Part shown: piece by piece, positions 50,028-58,244 of the stretch
How the letters are laid out: each line of letters opens with the position of its first letter
Position numbering within the stretch: the first letter of the stretch is position 1
Source: Rhodococcus sp. 06-462-5
Lineage (GTDB): Bacteria > Actinomycetota > Actinomycetes > Mycobacteriales > Mycobacteriaceae
Assembly (NCBI RefSeq): GCF_002258315.1
Contig: NZ_NOYD01000061.1
Location: forward strand, 108,766 to 172,765
Length of the DNA stretch: 64,000 nucleotides
Reading direction: 5' to 3'
Notes under the pieces: generated by a model
Seen by the model: only the letters and a program-made list of their open reading frames with translations
The model's database searches: none
What the model was told of the DNA's origin: nothing
Made by a program: the position numbers and the translations under genes

Positions 50028-50749
50028 CCGTTTCTCACGCACCGAAGTCTTGCCGCGTCACCATCCCGTCCCTACGCAAAGCAAAGAAAGTCCTGCCTGA
50101 ATCCAGTACCGAATGTGCGAGAAGGCTTGGTTCGAGGTTGCGGTCTGCGTTGCACACAGTGAAGTGGAAGGTGTCTGCGTTCGACTCTCTCGCAGAGCCC
50201 AACGCGGCATGCCCTGACTCGCCTGTGCACTTGCGCGCCGTGCAGACCGGTCGCACCTCTCACGCGCCTTGTTGACCCTGTCGCCGTCGGTCCATGTCCT
50301 CCACGATGAACACGACATCGAAAGTCTGGGTGAGCGAAGACGACGGGAGATCGAGGTGCTGATGGCGCTGCGATGGGTGCGGGCGATGATCCCGGTGTCG
50401 CGCTCCCGCGAGCCGGCGCTCGTCTTGGATTCGATCGACGCGACATTTCGGGTTCTGCCGGGTGCCTCGACATGCTGATGCACACGACGAATGGGCGGTA
50501 CCTGTCGATTCTCGACGCCGCCCGCATCTCGTACCTGACGCGGACGGGTCTGTGGCGGTGGTGTGGCATCAAGATGACCTGCAAGCCGCGCTGCGCGTAG
50601 ATATCCAGTCGATACCGGATGCTCCGATACCGTCTCCAATCCCTCAAGGCAACAATCGAATTCATGGATACGATAGTGTCCCGCGGGCTCTGCATGCCGC
50701 CTGCTGCAGTTCCGCACCCTCAGCCGGTAGACGCGCGTACGCTCACACG
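50028..50749. other. 722-bp region with no supported gene
   Basis: Several open frames cross it on both strands, but none has a recognised family, a good start or the codon pattern of its neighbours. It may hold a decayed gene. The region before 50750 lacks a strong RBS, so the start of the next gene is uncertain by a few codons. Confidence 0.4.
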
Positions 50750-51841
50750 ATGTCGGCGAACGAACACGATCAAGGGCCACGAGCAGGACCACCTGAAGTT
50801 GCCGAGGTGGTCTCGGTCCTGCTGATCGCCGACCCCGGCAAACCCACAGCTCTCGCTCACAAGCTCGCAAAAAAGCTGCCGGAACGCCTGCGACACCGAG
50901 ACCGCAACGAGCGCCGATGGACTGTGTCCGTGCGCAGCGAGCCGTACCTCTCCGATGAGCAGGCCAACTTCGCCGACGCCATCGACGCAGTCGAACCGTC
51001 TTCGGAGAACGACGATGTCGTCGTCTACCTCACTGATCTACCGCGGCGCGACGACACCGTGCCGGTGGTCGCCGACGTCAGCGCCGCACATCTGTTCGCG
51101 CTCGTCTCCATCGCCGCCGTCGGCGGGATTCGCATCGAGGACCGGGTGCGTGCCGTCGCCGAACTCGCGATCGCGTTCGTCCTCGGTGAACCGACACTCG
51201 CGCCGGCCGGTGCGCAGCGGCGATTTCCCTCCCAGCAGATCGACAGCGGTACGCGATACTTCGCTCCCCGGGGTCTGCGACGGCTGCGGTTGCTGTCGGG
51301 GATGGTGCGTGCGAACCGGCCGTGGCGACTGGTCACCGGGCTGTCGAAAGTTCTCGTCGGCGCATTCGCCACCGGTGCGTTCGCCTTGGCGACGAACACG
51401 ATCTGGCTGTTCGCCGACACGATGGGCCCGTGGCGCATGAGCGCAGCAACGTTGCTGTCGATCACGGCAATGGTTCTGTGGCTGGTCCTCGATCACCAGT
51501 TGTGGGAGCGGCCCACGTCGCCGGACGCGCGCGAGCGGTCCGTGCTGTACAACACCGCCACCGTCGTCACCCTGGTCATCGGTGTCCTCGTTCTGCACGT
51601 CGCCTTGTTCGGGTTGCTTCTGCTCACCGCATCGATCGCGTTACCCCCTCCGCTGCTGTCCAGCACGCTCGGACATGCGGTCAGCTTCTCCGACTACCTC
51701 ACGCTCGCCTGGCTACTGGCATCGATCGCCACCATCGGCGGTGCACTCGGTTCAGGACTCGAGGACGACACCGCCGTCACCGACGCCGCCTACGGGATCC
51801 GGCAACGACAGCGAATCGAGCAGACACAGAATCGCTCTTGA
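50750..51841 (+). CDS. Conserved actinobacterial protein with C-terminal membrane domain
   Basis: The 363-residue product has a soluble N-terminal half of about 200 residues (VSVLLIADPGKPTALAHKLA, VVVYLTDLPRRDDTVPVVAD) and four predicted membrane spans in the C-terminal half (for example VLVGAFATGAFALATNTIWL and VVTLVIGVLVLHVALFGLLL). I do not recognise a named domain. The Asp-rich N-terminal half looks like a nucleotide- or cofactor-binding alpha/beta domain. ATG 50750 is chosen because nothing convincing lies upstream. No partner gene is adjacent. Confidence 0.7.
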   Translation: MSANEHDQGPRAGPPEVAEVVSVLLIADPGKPTALAHKLAKKLPERLRHRDRNERRWTVSVRSEPYLSDEQANFADAIDAVEPSSENDDVVVYLTDLPRRDDTVPVVADVSAAHLFALVSIAAVGGIRIEDRVRAVAELAIAFVLGEPTLAPAGAQRRFPSQQIDSGTRYFAPRGLRRLRLLSGMVRANRPWRLVTGLSKVLVGAFATGAFALATNTIWLFADTMGPWRMSAATLLSITAMVLWLVLDHQLWERPTSPDARERSVLYNTATVVTLVIGVLVLHVALFGLLLLTASIALPPPLLSSTLGHAVSFSDYLTLAWLLASIATIGGALGSGLEDDTAVTDAAYGIRQRQRIEQTQNRS

Positions 51842-52080
51842 AAGGCGTAAGGACAGTCCAATCGGCGACTACAGCTGACGACCACGACGATCCGCACACA
51901 CGATTCACGGTCCGCCCGACCCACCAGCGCTCGCGAGCGCGACACCGGTAGAGCCCCGGTGGACGGATGAACCGTTGCGCGCCACGTCCGCCAGATTCAC
52001 GGTACTCGAGTGTCCGGCTATGCGAATGCACGAACTCGGCAATTGTCGAATGTGCGCGTGCGTTGTTATAGGTCGCTGCC

Positions 52081-52377
52081 TCAGAGCTTCTCGGCCAAGA
52101 CGTCGAGGTAGCTGATTTCTGCCGGCACAGCGAGAAGTTCGTCGGTGCGTTCGCCGAGCGCCGTGCCGACTGGCCCACCGAGGTGCGTCTCACGGGTGCC
52201 CTGATCGGAGAACGCGTCGATGATGCCGAACGTCTAAGGACCGAACCGTACCGCCAACCACGGCCTCGTGCCAGGCTCCCGTTCGACGAGGGGCAGCGCT
52301 GATCGGAGAAAATCCTCGACTGCGTCTTCCTTGCCGGGCTTGGCTTCGAGTTGTACCAGCGGCGCTTTGGTAACCAT
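52081..52377 (-). pseudogene. ABM-family monooxygenase with an in-frame TAG
   Basis: From ATG 52377 the minus strand reads MVTKAPLVQLEAKPGKEDAV, then PLVEREPGTRPWLAVRFGP, TAG (52234-52236), and in the same frame TFGIIDAFSDQGTRETHLGG, then GERTDELLAVPAEISYLDVL to a TGA at 52081-52083. The frame is otherwise intact to a normal length of about 98 residues, so a single nonsense change (TCG or similar to TAG) broke it recently. It is unlike the ABM gene at 46980. Confidence 0.78.
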
Positions 52378-53025
52378 GTCGGATCTCCCGTTGAAGGGGT
52401 GGACGTGATCGAGCATCTAACCGATCACCGGCAAAGGAATGGCCGCCCGGCGAGTACGGACATGCAATCTCGTTTTGCCCCTGGTAATTTCGGAGCCGGG
52501 AGCGCACACTTCATGGTGTAGGTAATGGACACACCTGGAATGCGTATCCGCTGTCGCCAGACTGTGACGCGAAAAATGGTGTTGTGCCAACGATTTGGGT
52601 TCTCAACATTTGTACGCTGTCGCGTCAGGCGCAGCCGTACGATTCATTCGATCGATCACATGCACGCGCCTGTGTTCGCCGGGCCGGAACCGACCGGGCA
52701 TGCGGTGTCAGGCCGGTATCGACGAAAGCGAGTGCGCAACGCTGCGGTATTGGCATGAGCGCAACGTGGTATTCGCATGAGACCGGTGCGCAGACGAGGG
52801 GTAGGCACACTCGCCCGAATGTCGCACCGGTGTCGTTGGCTCAGGGGTCGACGATCTACTCGTGCTGCAGGCCGAATTCCTTCGATACCTGTTGCTGTGC
52901 AACATTATCCAGAAATTTCGGTCGGCCCCCGAAAGAGTGACCGATCGGCCGGACGCAGATCGGCACACCCAACGCGACGCACGAGCCGCGAGACGTCAAA
53001 CTCAAACCAAGAGAAGGAGATCGAA
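52378..53025. other. 648-bp region with no supported gene
   Basis: No convincing frame on either strand. Short frames exist but have no family features. The last 40 bp hold the GAAGGAG RBS of the following gene. Composition is ordinary, so a decayed gene is likely. Confidence 0.4.
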
Positions 53026-53427
53026 ATGTCTGCCCTCACCCTCGCAGCTGCCCGCACGATCATCGCCGCAGCTGAGAAGAAGGCCGACGAGATCGGCCAG
53101 CCCATGAACATCGCGGTCGTCGATGCCGGCGGCAACCTCATCTGCCACGTCCGCCAAGACGGTGCCTGGATTGGAAGCATCGATATTTCGATCAGTAAAG
53201 CCTGGACATCGAGGGCATTCGACATCCAGACCAAGGAGCTCGGAGACAATTCGCAGCCGACGCAACAGTTCTTCGGCATCTACACCACCAACGGAGGCAA
53301 AGTCGCCATCTTCGCTGGCGGCGTCCCGCTCGAACACGACGGCGTCGTCATCGGAGGCCTCGGAGTCAGCGGCGGATCCGGCGAGCAGGACCAGGCTGTC
53401 GCCGAAGCAGGTCTCGTCGCGATCTAG
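53026..53427 (+). CDS. GlcG/HbpS-family heme-binding protein
   Basis: The 133-residue protein has the HbpS/GlcG (DUF336) pattern: LTLAAARTIIAAAEKKADEI, IAVVDAGGNLICHVRQDGAW, SIDISISKAWTSRAFDIQTK and GGVPLEHDGVVIGGLGVSGG. Such octameric proteins bind or degrade heme or act in glycolate loci. ATG 53026 follows GAAGGAG. It has no signal peptide, so it is probably cytoplasmic. It stands alone between decayed genes near the right end of the island. Confidence 0.85.
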   Translation: MSALTLAAARTIIAAAEKKADEIGQPMNIAVVDAGGNLICHVRQDGAWIGSIDISISKAWTSRAFDIQTKELGDNSQPTQQFFGIYTTNGGKVAIFAGGVPLEHDGVVIGGLGVSGGSGEQDQAVAEAGLVAI

Positions 53428-53650
53428 ACCCACCACTACGCGCCCGGTGCGTATGACGGTACGACTAGACCCACAGCACAGTTCACGAACGTTCGCGCGT
53501 CGGCGCGGACGCGTCGAAGTTCGGTGTAGAGCCCTTCGCAACAGTGCGAACCTGGACGTCTCGGTTGTGGGTTCAGTTGGCGGACGGGTGAGCACTTCTC
53601 CCATTGCACAGGGGTGCCCTTGCCTCCATCATCATCCTCCGCCTAGCACC

Positions 53651-53839
53651 ACGAAGGTCAACATCCACGGCGGAGCTATTGCCTTGGGCCACCCGGTCGG
53701 AATGTCCGGTGCCCGGCTCGCGCTCTCGCTTGCGCATTCGATGAAGCGGCGTGGTGGAGGTGTGGGCGCAGCGGCTCTTTGCGGCGGCGGCCAGGGGAAC
53801 GCGTTGATTCTGCGCAGCGGCAACGCCGCTCGTGATTGA
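53651..53839 (+). pseudogene. Thiolase, C-terminal remnant
   Basis: The frame reads TKVNIHGGAIALGHPVGMSG, then ARLALSLAHSMKRRGGGVGA and ALCGGGQGNAL, the C-terminal active-site motifs of a thiolase (GGAIALGHP with the His, and the CGGGxG Cys loop), and ends at TGA 53837-53839. No upstream part of the enzyme is present. Its stop overlaps the start of a CoA-transferase fragment, as in an intact operon. Confidence 0.8.
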
Positions 53840-54132
53840 CCGGGGCAGACCAGCTCACACCACCCTCGACACCGAGCGATCCACCGTCACGGATATCGAC
53901 GAACAAGGCCCCGCTGCACGGTGTCCGCGTCATCGGGCTCGAAAGCTTCATCGCCGCCCCGTTCGCGAGCAGGTTGGTCGTCGACGTCGGTGCCGAGGTC
54001 ATCAGAATCGCCGAGTCGCGGCGTTCGAGGGCATCGTCGGCATGTAGCGATCCGAATGTGAACGAATTGAAGGGCTGGCAAGTCCACGCACGTCGACTCA
54101 CAACCATCTGGATGCTCACGCGGCAATTGTGA
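53836..54132 (+). pseudogene. CoA-transferase family III (CaiB/BaiF), N-terminal remnant
   Basis: From a TTG at 53836 overlapping the thiolase stop, the frame contains PLHGVRVIGLESFIAAPFAS and RLVVDVGAEVIRIAE (about 53911-54015), the N-terminal CaiB/BaiF motif with the CoA-binding loop. After that the sequence is unrelated. Together with the thiolase remnant this is a broken fatty-acid or aromatic catabolism operon that was cut by the island end. Confidence 0.75.
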
Positions 54133-54150
54133 CAACGTTGTGACACCGAG
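54127..54150 (+). repeat. GTGACA-type repeat, 11-bp period (S3)
   Basis: TTGTGACAACGTTGTGACAC followed by CGAG: two GTGACA units 11 bp apart, closely matching S2 at 32903. It lies about 70 bp inside the tRNA-proximal direct repeat. Confidence 0.6.
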
Positions 54151-54220
54151 AACGAACGCCACAGAGCTCTAAGCCCCTGAACTGCGGAAACGAAATTGTT
54201 GGCCTACGGGAATGTCGATT

Positions 54221-54388
54221 ACCGCGGATCTCAAATCCGCTGTCTCGGTTGTCCAATCAAATACGTGGTAGACCGCCGAAGACCACGCTACCACCCGAAA
54301 AGCGCTGTCCTGGTCCAGAAATCTGGATCCATATGGACTCTGGTGCCCCCAGTCGGACTCGAACCGACACTGTGCGGATTTTAAGTCC
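54221..54388 (+). repeat. tRNA-proximal direct repeat (att-like)
   Basis: This segment contains the 3' half of the tRNA gene (54344-54388 on the minus strand) plus about 120 bp beyond its 3' end, and matches 32634-32799 in the same orientation. At 54210-54257 the minus strand also reads as a decayed tRNA (ATTGG, then an anticodon-arm-like hairpin GCGGA-loop-TCCGC at 54224-54240), so it may itself hold a fossil of an earlier insertion. Confidence 0.82.
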
Positions 54389-54417
54389 GCTGCCTCTGCC
54401 AATTGGGCTATAGGGGC
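54344..54417 (-). tRNA. tRNA with anticodon UAA (tRNA-Leu), short variable loop
   Basis: On the minus strand the acceptor GCCCCTA (54417-54411) pairs with TGGGGGC (54351-54345), followed by discriminator A. The anticodon arm is GCGGA-CTTAAAA-TCCGC with anticodon TAA at 54383-54381, and the T arm is GTCGG-TTCGAGT-CCGAC. The total is 74 nt with a 5-nt variable loop, whereas leucine tRNAs normally have a long variable arm. CCA is not encoded. The D stem has one C-A mismatch. It decodes UUA, rare in this GC-rich genome. It is the integration target for the islands described here. Confidence 0.85.
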
Positions 54418-54461
54418 CACCGCCGGAGACTGCCTCCAGCGGTGACGATCATATCGGGCGG

Positions 54462-55913
54462 CTACTGCGCCGGGATGACCGGCGGCACGAAGTCGAAGGT
54501 CATACCGAGGAGCCACACCAGCAGCAGGACCACCGGGAAGTGAAAGATGAACTGCAGGAACGTGAATCCGATCAGATCGCGCGCTCGCAGACCCAGAACC
54601 GCCAGCAAGGGCAGCATGAAGAACGGGTTGATCAGGTTCGGCAGCGCCTCGGCCACGTTGTAGACTTGGACGGTCCAGCCCAGGTTCATCTGCACGTCCG
54701 TCGCTGACTGCATCACGTACGGCGCTTCGACGAGCCACTTGCCGCCGCCGGAGGGAACGAAGAGTCCGAGTACGACGGTATAGATCGCGATGACCACCGC
54801 GAAGCCTCCACCGGACCCGATCTCGGTGAAGAAGGTCGCCAGATGCTCGGAGATCGTGACGCCTCCCCTACCCTCCGCTTTGGTCAACATGGCGGCCATC
54901 GCTGCGTAGAGCGGAAACTGCACCAGGATCCCGGCCGTCGCGGGGACGGCCTTGCTGACGGAATCGAGGAAGCGCCGCGGGGTGCCGTGCAGCACGAGCC
55001 CGAGCATCAGGAACACCAGCAAGTACCCGTTGAGGCTGCTGACCACCGACAGCACCGGCAGCGTCCACAGCTGGGAGACAAGCCATCCCAGCGTCATTGC
55101 GCCTACGAAGAGCGGAAGAATTCTGCTGTACTCGAGCCACTCCCCTGGTCGACTGCGCGGAGCGGGCTCGGATACAGTGTCGTCCAAATTGACGTTCATG
55201 TTCTCGGCGGTTTTGATCGCCGCGCCCTTGGGTGCCGAGAAGTGCGCGATGGCCACGGTGAGAACGATGATGATCACGCACATCAGCAGCGACTGCCACG
55301 TGAAGATGGTGGTTCCGAAATCGAGCACTCCGGTGACCGAAAGCAGTGTCGCCGGAAGCGAACTGGCCGTCGCCTGCAACTGCGCAGCCGAGGACGACAT
55401 TCCGAGTGCCCACACGGCTCCGAGTCCCATGAATGCCGCAGCACCGAGTGCTCGGTAGTCCGTCCGCAGATCGTCACGTCGCGCGATGGCACGGGCCAGC
55501 AGACCGGCGAACACCAAGCTCAGACCCCAATTCAGGAAGGACACCGAGCAGGACAGCAGCGCCACGAAACTGACTGCGCTACTGGAACTCTTGGGCACCT
55601 GAGCCAATCGGGTGATCAATCTGGCGACCGGTGGAGATGTGGCAACGACGTAGCCGGTGAGAACGACCATCGCCATCTGCAGCGTGAACGCGGTCAGATC
55701 CCAGAAGCCGTTCCCGAATGCGTCGACCACATTCTGTGGAGACGACCCGTTGGCGAAGGCAGCGACCGCCACCACGACCACGCCGACGAGGGCGAAGATG
55801 TACGCATCGGGGAACCACTTCTCGGTCCCCTTGGCGAGCGCTTGCGCTACGCGGGCCAGCCCTTTCTCGGCCGGTGCCTGGTCGGCCGGAGCCTGTTCGG
55901 CGGGTGACGTCAT
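54462..55913 (-). CDS. Short-chain fatty acid transporter (AtoE family)
   Basis: The 483-residue protein has about twelve membrane spans and the AtoE/TIGR00366-type pattern: KWFPDAYIFALVGVVVVAVA, SFVALLSCSVSFLNWGLSLV, and VPSGGGKWLVEAPYVMQSAT, followed by QVYNVAEALPNLINPFFMLP. It probably imports short-chain fatty acids such as acetoacetate or butyrate with protons. It lies just outside the tRNA, so it belongs to the conserved chromosome. No beta-oxidation gene is adjacent apart from remnants across the tRNA. Confidence 0.85.
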   Translation of the reverse strand: MTSPAEQAPADQAPAEKGLARVAQALAKGTEKWFPDAYIFALVGVVVVAVAAFANGSSPQNVVDAFGNGFWDLTAFTLQMAMVVLTGYVVATSPPVARLITRLAQVPKSSSSAVSFVALLSCSVSFLNWGLSLVFAGLLARAIARRDDLRTDYRALGAAAFMGLGAVWALGMSSSAAQLQATASSLPATLLSVTGVLDFGTTIFTWQSLLMCVIIIVLTVAIAHFSAPKGAAIKTAENMNVNLDDTVSEPAPRSRPGEWLEYSRILPLFVGAMTLGWLVSQLWTLPVLSVVSSLNGYLLVFLMLGLVLHGTPRRFLDSVSKAVPATAGILVQFPLYAAMAAMLTKAEGRGGVTISEHLATFFTEIGSGGGFAVVIAIYTVVLGLFVPSGGGKWLVEAPYVMQSATDVQMNLGWTVQVYNVAEALPNLINPFFMLPLLAVLGLRARDLIGFTFLQFIFHFPVVLLLVWLLGMTFDFVPPVIPAQ

Positions 55914-56029
55914 CGGTGGTCCTCACCTCGAAGGGAGCCGTGACGTGAGCCACAGCGCCTGTAAGATTTCACCGAAAGGCCCAGCGATGCAACCTACATC
56001 GCCGCAGACCGTATCTGCAGAATTGCAGA

Positions 56030-56974
56030 TCAGATCTTGATCGACATCGCGATTCCGTCGAGGATGTCGTGCTCACTGACCGTCAACGAGCTCACGGCAC
56101 CACGTCGCTCGAATTCCTCGGCCAACACACTGCACACAATCGCTCCGCCGCCGATGACGTCGACCCGTCCGGGGTGCATGGGGCCCAACGCACTTCGCTG
56201 CGTGTGGGTCATGCCGATCAGTCGCTCGCACACTTCGAAGAGCTGGTCGAAGGGCACCCGCGAGAGGTGCACTTCGTCGGCGTCGTACTCGGGTAGTTCC
56301 TTGGCGATGGCGGCAATGGTGGTCATCGTGCCGGCCACCCCCACCCAGCTCGACGCGTCGCCGATCGATACTTCCTCGAATGCCTCGGCCAACTTCTCGC
56401 GGGCGTACTCACGTGCACCGTTGATTTCGTCGGCGGTGGGCGGGTCGCTGTGCAAGAAGCGCTCGGTCAGGCGCACACAGCCGATGTTCGCCGAGAACGC
56501 AGACTTCACGCCCTTGGCATCGCCCAACACCAATTCGGTGGAGCCGCCGCCCAGATCGACGACGACGAAAGGTCCTGCGGCAGCGTCGAGTTCACCGACA
56601 GCACCGGCGAAGGACAACCGCGCCTCTTCGTCGCCGGTGATCACTTCGGCCTCGGCACCGGGGATGACTTTGCCGAGTACCTCGCGCACCATCGAGAAGA
56701 AGTCCTCCCGATTGGACGCATCTCGGGTGGCCGAGGTGGCGACCATCCGCACCGCGGTGGCCCCGGTCTTGCGAATGATCTCGGCGTACTCCACCAATGC
56801 CACCCGGGTGCGCTCGATTGCCTCGGGCACGAAGGCTCCGGTCGCGTCGACGCCCTGCCCGAGCCGCACCACTCGCATCTCGCGCGAGACGTCGGCGAGC
56901 GACTTACCGTTGTTGTCGGCGACGAGCAGGCGGATCGAGTTGGTGCCGCAATCTATTGCTGCAACCCTGGTCAT
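56030..56974 (-). CDS. ppx: Exopolyphosphatase/guanosine pentaphosphatase (Ppx/GppA)
   Basis: The 314-residue protein has the ASKHA-type phosphatase motifs AAIDCGTNSIRLLVAD (phosphate 1) and FVVVDLGGGSTELVLGD (phosphate 2), and ends with the sugar-kinase-like fold VIGGGAIVCSVLAEEFE. Short Ppx proteins of this size in mycobacteria act on polyphosphate or ppGpp. It overlaps the DUF501 gene by 4 nt (ATGA, 56971-56974). The order with DUF501, the DivIC-like gene and eno is that of Mycobacteriales. Confidence 0.9.
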   Translation of the reverse strand: MTRVAAIDCGTNSIRLLVADNNGKSLADVSREMRVVRLGQGVDATGAFVPEAIERTRVALVEYAEIIRKTGATAVRMVATSATRDASNREDFFSMVREVLGKVIPGAEAEVITGDEEARLSFAGAVGELDAAAGPFVVVDLGGGSTELVLGDAKGVKSAFSANIGCVRLTERFLHSDPPTADEINGAREYAREKLAEAFEEVSIGDASSWVGVAGTMTTIAAIAKELPEYDADEVHLSRVPFDQLFEVCERLIGMTHTQRSALGPMHPGRVDVIGGGAIVCSVLAEEFERRGAVSSLTVSEHDILDGIAMSIKI

Positions 56975-57501
56975 TGTTTCTCCGCACGTAGTTCTTCGAT
57001 GGTCGGCCAATCGGCCGGAATAGCCTTGCCGCGCAACGAGTTCTCGGCCGCCAACGCAACCGACTCGTCACCCAGCGGGTTGACGCCCGGTCCCTTGGCC
57101 AACGAATGCGCGATCAACACGTGTAAGCACTTGACACGATCGGGCATGCCGCCGCCGGTGAAATCCGTTCCGAGAGATTCGATCTCGTCACGCTCGGCCA
57201 GATAGGACTGATGGGCGCGCAGGTATGCCGAAGCCAATTCGGGATCGGTACCCAGCCGCTCGGTCATCTCCCGCATTACTCCGGCCGATTCCTGCCGACT
57301 GGCCTCGGCCGTCAACCGTGGATCCGTCAAATAGAACAAGGTGGGAAATGGCGTGCCGTCGGGCAGCTTCGGGGCGGTTTTCACCACACCCGGCCTGCCG
57401 TCCGGAGATCGATACGCGATCTCGAGTACGCCACGCGGTTCACGTCCGAGCTGCGATGCGACCGCATCGAGATCTTCCTGCGAGACTGCCGAGGAATTCA
57501 C
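56971..57501 (-). CDS. DUF501 protein
   Basis: The 176-residue protein begins at GTG 57501, overlapping the stop of the DivIC-like gene by 4 nt. DUF501 motifs: VASQLGREPRGVLEIAYRSP, LPDGTPFPTLFYLTDPRLTA, and MPDRVKCLHVLIAHSLAKGP with a Cys-Leu-His that could bind metal. The family is universal in actinobacteria and lies between divIC and ppx, but its function is unknown. Confidence 0.9.
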   Translation of the reverse strand: MNSSAVSQEDLDAVASQLGREPRGVLEIAYRSPDGRPGVVKTAPKLPDGTPFPTLFYLTDPRLTAEASRQESAGVMREMTERLGTDPELASAYLRAHQSYLAERDEIESLGTDFTGGGMPDRVKCLHVLIAHSLAKGPGVNPLGDESVALAAENSLRGKAIPADWPTIEELRAEKQ

Positions 57502-58208
57502 CCGACGGGTCCTCCTTCTGGTTCTGGCACCGGCGGCGGGGCCGGTGCGGGTTCTGGCTGTACGAGAGGCATCGGTGCGGACGTCGGCTCCTGCGGCTCG
57601 TCCGATCCCTGGGGCTCGACCGCGGTGTTCCACAGTTCGGTGAACCACGGACCCGTCGGAGTGTTGTCGACCGCAAGGTCCTCGGAGCTTGGCGAGTAGT
57701 CGCCGGGCAACTGCACCTGATACGGCGTCTCCCCCGGCATGACGAAACGCAGTCGTTCGCGAGCGTCGGCCGCAATGCGGGACGGCTCGTCGAGCTGAGA
57801 CTTCTGGGTCTGGAGCGCGTCCACCTCATCTTGCAGGGTCTGACGCTCGGCCAACACGGACTCGAGCTCACTGCGTTGCGAGAAGTACGTGCGCAGCGGC
57901 ACGGCCAGCGTCAACGCCAGCGCGCACACCACGACTCCGAGGATGACGGCTCGTCCGGTGGACAGTCCGAAAAACGTCCGCTCGGGCATCTTGGGCCGAC
58001 GAACACCGACGCGCCGGGGCGCAGCCTTGCCGCCGACCACCGCGTCGCGCACCTGCTCGGAAGGTTCGGGAGGGGTGGCCTGCCGGCCGGAGGCGTTCTC
58101 GTCGCGAGAGACGCCCCCGGCCTTGGACCGACTCGAAGAGGAGGAACGGCCACGGGGTCGGGGATCACGTCCACCTGGACTGGTCCCGGACCTGCCGCGA
58201 CGTGCCAT
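57498..58208 (-). CDS. divIC: Septum formation initiator (FtsB/DivIC family)
   Basis: The 236-residue protein has a long, basic, disordered N-terminus (about 90 residues, Ser/Arg-rich), one membrane span (GRAVILGVVVCALALTLAVP), a coiled coil (ELESVLAERQTLQDEVDALQ) and a C-terminal Pro/Glu tail. It is the actinobacterial FtsB/DivIC partner in the divisome. ATG 58208 fits best to GGAGA upstream; ATG 58211 and GTG 58214 are alternatives. It is 36 bp downstream of eno. Confidence 0.88.
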   Translation of the reverse strand: MARRGRSGTSPGGRDPRPRGRSSSSSRSKAGGVSRDENASGRQATPPEPSEQVRDAVVGGKAAPRRVGVRRPKMPERTFFGLSTGRAVILGVVVCALALTLAVPLRTYFSQRSELESVLAERQTLQDEVDALQTQKSQLDEPSRIAADARERLRFVMPGETPYQVQLPGDYSPSSEDLAVDNTPTGPWFTELWNTAVEPQGSDEPQEPTSAPMPLVQPEPAPAPPPVPEPEGGPVG

Positions 58209-58244
58209 CATCACTCTCCACTTCGTGTCATACGAGCCTGTTCG

